Shown here piece by piece: positions 56,835-64,000 of a stretch of DNA of 64,000 nt. A program made the translations under genes and the position numbers. Source of the DNA: an uncultured Roseburia sp. (GTDB taxonomy: Bacteria; Bacillota_A; Clostridia; Lachnospirales; Lachnospiraceae); contig CAAEAE010000130.1 of NCBI GenBank assembly GCA_900753715.1, forward strand, positions 1 through 64,000, read 5' to 3'. The notes below the pieces were generated by a model. It worked only from the letters and a program-made list of their open reading frames with translations. It ran no database searches and was not told the origin of the DNA. Position 1 is the stretch's first letter. The number at the start of each line of letters is the position of its first letter.

Positions 56835-58685
56835 ATGAAGGACAAAAAAGAACAACAGACAAAAAATCCATACCATACATCTTATGGGTTATGGAACAAC
56901 ATTTCTTACATCTGCAAAAATATGGTAAAGATAGACCGGTGGTTTCTGGTGCTGATTCCGATTGGAATGGTCTGTACGCCAATGATGCAGTATCTGTGGA
57001 CATTTATTTCCAAATTTGTAATTGATACAATCACAAACGAGCAGGGGACAGGACAGCTTTCGAAGCTGCTTCTGATTTTTATTGTGCTTCAGTTAATCGC
57101 TGCAATGTTAAATACATACTATGGTTGTAATATATGGTGGCGTTTTATTCATGCCCGTCTGTGCATGATTCAGAAACAGAATTTAAAAATCATGCGCATC
57201 AACTATGAGCATCTGGAAAATCCCGATGTGATGGACTGCTACGAGAGAGCCGGGCAGGCATGTAATAATAATATGAACGGTGTCGAGGGGATGATGCGTG
57301 AAGGTGCAGAGTTCTTAAAATCTCTTGCAGTTGTTCTTGTCGGACTTGCAATTATGGGGTCTTTAAATCTGTGGATGGTGCTTCTCGTGTTCGCGGTGAC
57401 CGTGTTAAACTTTCTGTTTCGGAATTACACAAGCCGCACAGCGAAGAAAAAGGTCTGGGACCCGTTGGCACCCTGGTGGAGAAAAAATCAGTATATGCAG
57501 AATACCACGACGGATTTTGCCGCGGCAAAGGATATCCGGATGTTTGGGTTAAAAGACTGGCTTTGTGACAAGTACCGGGACCTTGCGAAGGATCGCTGCG
57601 ATGCACAGCGGGAAAATGAAAGGCTCTGGAGAAATGCGGGCTTTGCCGGAGCCGCTACCTGGCTTGTTTCACAGGCAGGTGTGTACGCGTATCTGATTTG
57701 TCAGGTAATTCAGGGAAATGTGACTATCGGTGATTTCACGATGTATACGGCATCGTTTGCAACCTTTTTTAATTTTATAAATGAATTGCTCACACACGCG
57801 GGAAATCTTCTGGCGTGCAGCAGGGAGGTGGACGATTTCCGGAGCTTTCTCGATTTTTGGGGAGGAGACGAAGAGGACGGCGGAATCCCGGTTCCAAAAC
57901 TTGACTCCTACGAGTTTACGTTCAAAAACGTATCGTTTCGTTATCCGAAGGCAGAAGCCTATGCTTTAAAGAACTTAAATCTCACGGTAAAAGCGGGAGA
58001 ACGGTTAGCCGTTGTGGGCTTAAACGGTGCCGGAAAATCGACATTTATCAAGCTTTTGCTGCGCCTTTATGAGCCGACAGAGGGAGAAATCCTCTTAAAT
58101 GGCGTAAATGTTAAGGATTATAACAGGCATGATTATTATCAGGTGTTTGCACCGGTATTTCAGACCGTAGAGCTTTTTGCATTTCCACTGGCAGAAAATA
58201 TTTCCATGCAGGCACCGGATGAAACCGATGCGAAAAAAGCGGAGGAATGTTTACAGGCGGCAGGATTGAAGGAGAAATTAGAGGCACTGCCAAAGGGTGT
58301 AAAGACCGAGGTGTTAAAGGTGATTTACGATGACGGCGTGGATTTCTCCGGCGGCGAGAAGCAGAAGATTGCGCTCGCAAGGGCACTCTATAAGGACGCT
58401 CCGGTGGTAGTTCTCGATGAGCCGACGGCGGCACTTGACGCGGTGGCGGAAAGCCGTCTCTATGAGGATTTCGATAAACTTATCGGCGGCAAGACGGCGG
58501 TCTACATCAGCCACAGACTCAGCTCTACACAGTTTTGCAATCATGTGGCAATGTTTTCGGGCGGTGAGATGGTCGAGTACGGAACGCATAAGAGCCTGTT
58601 AGAACAGAATGGGGAGTATGCAAAGATGTTCCGTATCCAGGCACAGTATTATATGGAAGAAAGCGGGGAAGAGGCCGATGCGTGA
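56835..58685 (+). CDS. ABC transporter, permease and ATPase fused (half-transporter 1)
   Basis: 616 residues. About six membrane helices (residues 35-330) precede an ATPase domain. Walker A GLNGAGKST, a Q-loop in APVFQTVELFAF, signature FSGGEKQK (Leu and Gln of LSGGQ replaced), Walker B VVVLDEPTAALD and the switch His in YISHRLSS are visible. It likely forms a heterodimer with the next gene product; substrate unknown. The ATG at 56835 has GGGAAGG 10 nt upstream; the TTG at 56826 is too close. The 8-nt overlap with the next gene supports coupling. Confidence 0.9.
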   Translation: MKDKKEQQTKNPYHTSYGLWNNISYICKNMVKIDRWFLVLIPIGMVCTPMMQYLWTFISKFVIDTITNEQGTGQLSKLLLIFIVLQLIAAMLNTYYGCNIWWRFIHARLCMIQKQNLKIMRINYEHLENPDVMDCYERAGQACNNNMNGVEGMMREGAEFLKSLAVVLVGLAIMGSLNLWMVLLVFAVTVLNFLFRNYTSRTAKKKVWDPLAPWWRKNQYMQNTTTDFAAAKDIRMFGLKDWLCDKYRDLAKDRCDAQRENERLWRNAGFAGAATWLVSQAGVYAYLICQVIQGNVTIGDFTMYTASFATFFNFINELLTHAGNLLACSREVDDFRSFLDFWGGDEEDGGIPVPKLDSYEFTFKNVSFRYPKAEAYALKNLNLTVKAGERLAVVGLNGAGKSTFIKLLLRLYEPTEGEILLNGVNVKDYNRHDYYQVFAPVFQTVELFAFPLAENISMQAPDETDAKKAEECLQAAGLKEKLEALPKGVKTEVLKVIYDDGVDFSGGEKQKIALARALYKDAPVVVLDEPTAALDAVAESRLYEDFDKLIGGKTAVYISHRLSSTQFCNHVAMFSGGEMVEYGTHKSLLEQNGEYAKMFRIQAQYYMEESGEEADA

Positions 58686-60513
58686 GAAGAAAAAGAAATC
58701 ATCTGAAAATAGTACGAAATTTGTAGGTAAAACACTTGCATTTATGTTAAAAACGGCAGCAAAGGAAAAGCCATCCCTGTTTTTCTGCTATCTGGGGCTG
58801 TTTCTTGCCGAACTTGCAATGAATCTTAAAAATATTCTGATTCCAAAGTTTTTGATTGATGAACTGTTACTTGTCATAAATGGTGCTCCGGTGGAAAGTC
58901 ATCTGCATACGATTATTGTCTGGGCCCTGCTTTTGGTGGGAATTGACTTTGTGGCGACTGGGTGTAAGAACATCGCAGAAAGCATCAAAAATACGTTAGG
59001 AGAATGGTTTAACCAGTATTTTGCGGTGATGCTCTCAGAGCACGCCATGGGAATGGACTATGAACACACGGAAAATCCACAGGCGCTTGACCAGTTAAAT
59101 AAGGCAAAGGAAGGCATTTCGTGGTACAGCGGCGGAGTGGTAGGGATTCTGGATTATTTTTATCAGATCGTTTTAAACGTTACGATTTTTGTAAGCGTTG
59201 CGGCAATTATTCTGGTGAAATGCCCGCTGATTTTCCCGGTACAGATTGTGGCATTGCTTTTCGATTCTTTTTATAACGCAAAGATTAATAAGAAAGAGGA
59301 AGAAAATTTCCTGAAACTCGCTAAGATTAACCGGATGTTTGGCTATGTGCTGTACCGTCTGGTGAGCTTTGAATATGGAAAGGATATCAGACTTTATAAC
59401 AGCAGCGGTCTGATGGCACAGAAGGCGGATGCCTATACGGAAGATACGACAAATATCTGGAAAGATGGGGCAATTGCAGGGGAAAAGAATCTTTTAAAAA
59501 TGGATGTTGTCAACTGCCTGCGTGCCGGAATCAGCTATTTTTATATCGGATTCCTTGCAGTAGCAAAGAAAATTTCCATCGGAGATTTTTCTATGTGTAT
59601 TTCAGCCTCAGCGTCGCTGTACTCCAGCCTGAATCGGATGATTGACTGCGGAATGGAGATTCGCAAGCGCTGTAATTATGCGTACCAGTTTCTGCTGTTT
59701 CTCGAATACCCAAGGGCAATGCAGACGGGGGAGAAGAAGGTGTCCGGCGGGGAGCATGTGATAGAGTTTTCGGATGTGAGCTTTCGCTATCCGAGGTCGG
59801 AAAAATATGTGCTGCGCCACATTAACCTTACCATCCATTCGGGAGAGCATCTCTCCATTGTGGGCTTAAACGGTGCCGGAAAAACGACATTTATTAAACT
59901 TTTATGCCGCTTGTACGCTGTTACAGAGGGAAAAATATACATTGATGGCGTGGATATCATGGAGTATTCCGAGGAGGAGTACCGGAAATTGTTCGCAGTG
60001 GTTTTTCAGGACTTTAAGTTGTTTGCGTTTACACTGCGGGAGAACATTACGCTTGGGGATTGGGATTTTTCCGAGGAGGAGATTGCGCGTGTCCTGAAGC
60101 TGTCCGGCTTTGATGAGGATGCAGGAAAGCTCGAAAAGGGGCTTGATACCATGATTTATAAGAGTTTTGATGAGAAGGGAACGGAGCTTTCCGGCGGACA
60201 GCAGCAGAAGGTGGCAATCAGCCGGGCGTTATACCGCAATGCGCCGATTGTGATTCTCGACGAGCCGACGGCGGCGCTTGACCCGGTGGCAGAATACGAT
60301 ATTTACCGCAAGTTTAACAGTTTAGTCGGCGGGAAGACGGCGATTTATATTTCACACCGGCTTTCAAGCTGTAAATTCTGTGACCATATCGCGGTGTTTG
60401 CAGAGGACACTATCAAAGAGTATGGCACGCATGAGGAGCTGGTACATAAGAAGGACGGAATTTATGCGCAGATGTTTTTCACGCAGGCAAAGCATTACAT
60501 TGACATTGCATAG
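58678..60513 (+). CDS. ABC transporter, permease and ATPase fused (half-transporter 2)
   Basis: 611 residues, the same layout as the preceding gene: basic N-terminus (MREKKKKSSENS), about six helices, then ATPase with GLNGAGKTT, AVVFQDFKLFAF, a normal LSGGQQQK signature, VILDEPTAALD and YISHRLSS. Both halves have a catalytic Glu after Walker B, so two active sites are possible. The ATG at 58678 follows GGGGAAGAGG; an earlier frame start at 58609 lies inside the first gene. No peptide substrate, peptidase or regulator gene is adjacent. Confidence 0.9.
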   Translation: MREKKKKSSENSTKFVGKTLAFMLKTAAKEKPSLFFCYLGLFLAELAMNLKNILIPKFLIDELLLVINGAPVESHLHTIIVWALLLVGIDFVATGCKNIAESIKNTLGEWFNQYFAVMLSEHAMGMDYEHTENPQALDQLNKAKEGISWYSGGVVGILDYFYQIVLNVTIFVSVAAIILVKCPLIFPVQIVALLFDSFYNAKINKKEEENFLKLAKINRMFGYVLYRLVSFEYGKDIRLYNSSGLMAQKADAYTEDTTNIWKDGAIAGEKNLLKMDVVNCLRAGISYFYIGFLAVAKKISIGDFSMCISASASLYSSLNRMIDCGMEIRKRCNYAYQFLLFLEYPRAMQTGEKKVSGGEHVIEFSDVSFRYPRSEKYVLRHINLTIHSGEHLSIVGLNGAGKTTFIKLLCRLYAVTEGKIYIDGVDIMEYSEEEYRKLFAVVFQDFKLFAFTLRENITLGDWDFSEEEIARVLKLSGFDEDAGKLEKGLDTMIYKSFDEKGTELSGGQQQKVAISRALYRNAPIVILDEPTAALDPVAEYDIYRKFNSLVGGKTAIYISHRLSSCKFCDHIAVFAEDTIKEYGTHEELVHKKDGIYAQMFFTQAKHYIDIA

Positions 60514-60564
60514 GTGTGGCAGACTGGTCGGATTTTTGCGGTAGAAAGGGAAGAAAAAACCACG

Positions 60565-60593
60565 TTGTAATCGCATCCGGGATATTCTAAAAT
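60565..60593 (+). promoter_or_regulatory. Sigma-A promoter for the GH43 gene
   Basis: TTGTAA, a 17-nt spacer and TAAAAT. Confidence 0.6.
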
Positions 60594-60629
60594 GAAATCA
60601 GAATGTGTTGATGACAGGAGGAGAGATTG

Positions 60630-62135
60630 ATGAGATATACGAATCCGATTGTAAAAGGATTTTACCCGGACCCCAGTGTGTGCGAGGCAAACGGAAAATA
60701 TTATCTGGTGTGCAGTTCGTTTCAGTATTTTCCGGGAGTACCGCTGTTTGAGAGCGAGGACCTGGTAAACTGGAAGCAGATTGGTCATGTGCTGACCAGA
60801 AAAAGCCAGGTAATGTTAGACGGTGTGCGCAGCTCCGGCGGTGTATTTGCCCCGACAATCCGCTACTATGACGGCAGATTTTACATGACCACGAATAACA
60901 ATTCCACGAATGAAAATTTTTATGTATACACGGATGACATTTACGGCGAGTGGTCGGACCCGGTGAATGTGGAGATGGATGGAATCGACCCATCCCTGTA
61001 TTTTGAGAACGGCAGAGCCTACTATATGACAAACGGGCATGATGATGCCGGAAATGCAGGAATTGTGCAGTGCGAGATTGAGATTGCGACCGGAAAGAAG
61101 CTGACAGAAAGCCGTGTTATCTGGCAGGGCAGCGGCGGTCGTTATCTCGAGAGCCCGCATCTTTACAAGATAAACGGAACCTATTATGTGATGGCGGCAG
61201 AGGGTGGAACGGAGTACGGACATATGGTAACGTATGCAAAATCCGATTCGGTCTGGGGACCGTTTGAGCCGTATGCGATGAATCCGGTGCTGACAAACCG
61301 CAACAAGGCGCCGTATCTCATTCAGGCAATCGGACACGGCGATTTGATTTGTGACCGTTACGGCGACTGGCATATTTTATGCCTGGGCTTCCGGCAGATT
61401 GATATCTGGCAGCCGTTCCATCACCTCGGCAGGGAGGTTTTCCTGATGCCTGTGCAGTTTGGAAAGGATGGCTGGTTTACGGCAGGACTGGACGGAACGG
61501 CAGATGAGAGTTATGAGATTCAAAGCGAAGCAGGATGCGTGCAGCAGGAGAAGAAATGTTATACCTTTGAGAATACCTCGTGGAATCTGGACTGGTGCTA
61601 TCTGAGACACCCGCATCCGGAAAATTATGAGTGCAGGGAAAACAGTCTTGTACTTCATGGAACCTCCGTCACATTGGATGAGGTGGATTCTCCTACATTT
61701 ATCGGACTCCGCCAGAAAGATTTTTCGATGGAATTAAAGTGTGAGGTAGCATTAGAAGAGCCGCAGAGCGAGGTGGAAGCCGGTGTTACAATGTATATGA
61801 CAGAGGACGAACACTATGATATCGCAGTCCGCCGGACAAAAGAAGGCTGTGAAGCCGTCTTAAAGCTGAATATTGGCGGAATTAAGCATCTTCAAAACCG
61901 TATCGCATTAGAGGGAGACCATGCAGAACTTATTGTGCGTGCAGACCGTTTACAGTACCATTTCTTTGTAAAGACCGCGCAGGGAGAGGTGGAGCTTGGT
62001 AGTGCCTTTACAAAGTACTTATCGAGTGAGGTCGCAAGCGGATTTACCGGTGTTGTCATGGGACTTTATGCCATTGGAAAAGGAAATGCAGAGTTTAGAG
62101 GGTTCTCTGTGAACTATCAGGATGCAGAAAAATAA
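60630..62135 (+). CDS. Glycoside hydrolase family 43 (beta-xylosidase / arabinofuranosidase-like)
   Basis: 501 residues, no signal peptide, so intracellular. A five-bladed propeller at the N-terminus has catalytic Asp14 in FYPDPSV, the pKa-modulating Asp in GIDPSLYF and the acid Glu in LESPHLYK. A C-terminal beta-sandwich of about 190 residues (SPTFIGLRQKDFSMEL) is the usual GH43 accessory domain of xylosidases. It would act on imported xylo- or arabino-oligosaccharides. The ATG at 60630 follows AGGAGG by 7 nt. It is convergent with the GH5 gene. Confidence 0.9.
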   Translation: MRYTNPIVKGFYPDPSVCEANGKYYLVCSSFQYFPGVPLFESEDLVNWKQIGHVLTRKSQVMLDGVRSSGGVFAPTIRYYDGRFYMTTNNNSTNENFYVYTDDIYGEWSDPVNVEMDGIDPSLYFENGRAYYMTNGHDDAGNAGIVQCEIEIATGKKLTESRVIWQGSGGRYLESPHLYKINGTYYVMAAEGGTEYGHMVTYAKSDSVWGPFEPYAMNPVLTNRNKAPYLIQAIGHGDLICDRYGDWHILCLGFRQIDIWQPFHHLGREVFLMPVQFGKDGWFTAGLDGTADESYEIQSEAGCVQQEKKCYTFENTSWNLDWCYLRHPHPENYECRENSLVLHGTSVTLDEVDSPTFIGLRQKDFSMELKCEVALEEPQSEVEAGVTMYMTEDEHYDIAVRRTKEGCEAVLKLNIGGIKHLQNRIALEGDHAELIVRADRLQYHFFVKTAQGEVELGSAFTKYLSSEVASGFTGVVMGLYAIGKGNAEFRGFSVNYQDAEK

Positions 62136-62152
62136 AAAATAGAAAGAAAAAA

Positions 62153-62205
62153 ACGGACAGTCGCTTTCACAATGCTTTATTTGTGAAAGCGGCTGTCGTA
62201 TTTTG
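62153..62205. terminator. Bidirectional terminator between GH43 and GH5
   Basis: GCTTTCACAA pairs exactly with TTGTGAAAGC, extended by CGGACAGT/GGCTGTCG with mismatches, then TATTTT. A-rich text before it serves the other strand. Confidence 0.8.
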
Positions 62206-62238
62206 ACTATCTTATTCTATGTTTACTGTTTCAGAAAA

Positions 62239-64000
62239 TTATTTTCCGGGAACGTAATCGAAGGTAATTTCGATAGTTTCCACCTGACCTAAGGTGTCGG
62301 CATCTAACAGATTCGGCGTTACATAGTTGAGATTTCCATCCGGTGTACGTGCCTCATCCGGAATCGCAGATACCCACGAATTGTAGAGGTTGACACGGGT
62401 GCATAAACCGTCATCGCTGGAGGTGTAAGGCCGTCCGTTCATCTTGTAAGGTTCTCCGTTAATAAGGATTTCCTTGATATCAATGCAGTAACCCGGGTAG
62501 AGGGTTTCTCCGTTGCTGATGGCAACGGCGGAGAACACAACGCTGTTGGCGGAGCCTGCATCGGTTCCGGTGAAATCAAGGGCAACGGTATAAGTGCCTT
62601 CTCCGGTAACTTCGACATCGGTTGCCTCGATTCCGGCAGTCTTGTCGGTTGGGTTGTAGACATCGCCTACGCTGTAGAGCATCGACCAGTCACTGCTGTT
62701 ATACATAATCCATGCCACCGAAGTGTTTTCGTCAACGCCTGAGCCCTCCGGTGCATTGGCAAGTGCTTCTTCCATGGCAGCTTTTGCGTTGGATTTGATG
62801 GTATCTTCAGAAAGCTCTGCCTGTGCAGATACGCTGCGTGACTGATAAAAGGCAGCAATGTCATCATAGATGATTTTTCCAGCATTGCGGTCATACAGGT
62901 TATTGCAGTCCCAGAGCATTGGTGCATAGCCGTATAAGTCGCAGTTGTTTAAGAAGTTCGTATAATAATCAAGTGTTCCGTCTTTTAAGTCATTCTGTTC
63001 AATTAAGACGCCGTACTCGCCGATGATGACACCGTAGCCCTCGTCGGTAAATTTGGTCATTTTTTCCAGAGTTTCATTCTGGCTTTCGTAGTCATTCTTG
63101 TCCCCCCAGGAGGAAAGGCTGGTGTTGATGCAGTAGCCTGACGGGTCATAGTAATGAACGGATACTAAAAGTTTGCTGTCCGCAGAATCGGTTGGCATCA
63201 CAAACCTGCTGTCACAGGTATTGGTAATGTCGGTTCCGAAGCCTGCAATCAGAAGAAAACGGTTTTCGTTGTTCCCGCCGGTTGCACGGATGGTGTCGAC
63301 AAAAGCCTGGTTGATTTCATTTGTGACGGTATAACATTCGTCATCTGAGAGTGTGCCGGAATCAGCGGCAATATCGGTATCGTTTAAGCGGAAGCCAAGT
63401 TCCTCATTTCCGGATTCAAAAATCAGATAGTCGGAATATTCTTTATAACGTTCCGCAATCTGCGTCCACATGGATTTGTACATATCCATAGCTGCGGTGC
63501 GGGTCTCCTCGGATGCGGAACCGAACATTCCCCACCATCCGCCGTCCCAGTGGTCGTTGATGATAACGTACATATCTTCATTACGGGCGTAATTAATGAT
63601 TTCTTCTACACGGTTTAAATAATCTTCGCCGATGGTATAATCCCCGCTCTCGTAGTTCATGGCATTCGTCCAGGCTACCGGAATACGGATTGCGGAAAAA
63701 CCGGCTTCTTTCATGCCGGTAATCATTTCCTGTGTTGTGACCGGGCATCCCCATGTAGTTTCATAGGAAGAAACATCGGCGCCAACACCGTAGGATGCGC
63801 GTCCGTATGCCTCCATGGTATTTCCAAGGTTAATACCGTTTCCCATAAGGTCCGTCAGTTCTACTGCGGTCAGTTCTTTGCGGATTTCCCCATTATCGGA
63901 AGTCGTGATGCCGTTTGCAGAGGCGTGCGGACCATCGGTATTCCCGCAGGCGCCAAGGCTTATAGCGGCAAGAGCCGCAAGGGCCAGTGCGGCAAAAGAT
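62239..64000 (-). CDS. GH5 endoglucanase-like lipoprotein (5' end outside window)
   Basis: The frame is open to the right edge, so the first residues of the signal peptide are missing. Before the internal ATG at 63846 the frame encodes a lipoprotein signal ending ISLGAC and a polar linker, so the enzyme is surface-anchored. GINLGNTMEA, IRIPVAW, acid/base Glu in ESGNEE and nucleophile Glu in IIGEYGV fit GH5 (GH5_4-like, inferred). After the barrel (near residue 350 from 63846) a C-terminal beta-rich module of about 185 residues has no recognised family and may bind carbohydrate. Lgt from 12921 would modify it. Confidence 0.88.
   Translation of the reverse strand, partial: SFAALALAALAAISLGACGNTDGPHASANGITTSDNGEIRKELTAVELTDLMGNGINLGNTMEAYGRASYGVGADVSSYETTWGCPVTTQEMITGMKEAGFSAIRIPVAWTNAMNYESGDYTIGEDYLNRVEEIINYARNEDMYVIINDHWDGGWWGMFGSASEETRTAAMDMYKSMWTQIAERYKEYSDYLIFESGNEELGFRLNDTDIAADSGTLSDDECYTVTNEINQAFVDTIRATGGNNENRFLLIAGFGTDITNTCDSRFVMPTDSADSKLLVSVHYYDPSGYCINTSLSSWGDKNDYESQNETLEKMTKFTDEGYGVIIGEYGVLIEQNDLKDGTLDYYTNFLNNCDLYGYAPMLWDCNNLYDRNAGKIIYDDIAAFYQSRSVSAQAELSEDTIKSNAKAAMEEALANAPEGSGVDENTSVAWIMYNSSDWSMLYSVGDVYNPTDKTAGIEATDVEVTGEGTYTVALDFTGTDAGSANSVVFSAVAISNGETLYPGYCIDIKEILINGEPYKMNGRPYTSSDDGLCTRVNLYNSWVSAIPDEARTPDGNLNYVTPNLLDADTLGQVETIEITFDYVPGK

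Overview
The window looks like a chromosomal segment of a motile, fibre-degrading Clostridia bacterium, most likely family Lachnospiraceae (Roseburia/Agathobacter/Butyrivibrio-like; genus is inference). Supporting signs are consensus sigma-A promoters with strong AGGAGG ribosome sites, Bacillota gene orders, spmA/spmB, chemoreceptors, polysaccharide hydrolases and a c-ring with Na+-binding residues. I saw no insertion sequence, prophage, CRISPR array or rRNA operon. Two tRNA genes are present (Lys-CTT and initiator Met-CAT). Most of the window is core chromosome with small accessory patches.

Region by region: 1-4.6 kb has a truncated HExxH metallopeptidase, pepT, tRNA-Lys, trmB and a D,D-carboxypeptidase. 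4.6-7.6 kb is accessory: a possible small minus-strand ORF, an AbiEi/AbiEii-like type IV toxin-antitoxin pair whose nucleotidyltransferase motif is degenerate, and a MobA-MobB fusion with a ruined MobB P-loop. 7.7-14.5 kb matches the Bacillus yaaO-tmk-yaaR-holB-yaaT-yabB-yabC block, except that a guanylate-kinase-like gene sits at the tmk position and lgt is inserted. 14.5-18.8 kb has a DUF885 lipoprotein peptidase, spmAB, tRNA-fMet followed by two competing hairpins, and a sirtuin. 18.8-26.1 kb holds rpsF-ssb-rpsR, a MATE pump, a lipoprotein and gdpP-rplI-dnaB. 26.2-37.3 kb has a MerR-like regulator, a 56-residue ferredoxin, and a probable long operon: threonylcarbamoyl-AMP synthase, a YwlE-like protein lacking the catalytic Cys, upp, dCMP deaminase and the full F1Fo ATP synthase.

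37.3-64 kb mixes metal handling (COG0523 GTPase; an HMA chaperone with a Zn/Cd P-type ATPase behind an ArsR/SmtB-like operator), carbohydrate use (GH2, GH43, GH5), two chemoreceptors, an HMGL-like aldolase, and a fructose PTS operon (fruR-fruK-fruA-ptsH-ptsI) that includes the phosphotransferase proteins HPr and EI. Next come an amidohydrolase, a stand-alone DnaK paralogue and two ABC exporter half-transporters. The window ends inside a lipoprotein GH5 cellulase.

No multi-gene system that is clearly new was found. The most notable signals are conserved-looking proteins that have lost a key residue (AbiEii-like DxD, MobB P-loop, YwlE Cys, HPr Ser46, COG0523 CxCC), the Na+ signature of the c-ring, the paired TGA(A)CGGA-type repeats in front of fruR, and several long palindromes at promoters. 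All assignments come from reading the sequence; no database search was run.
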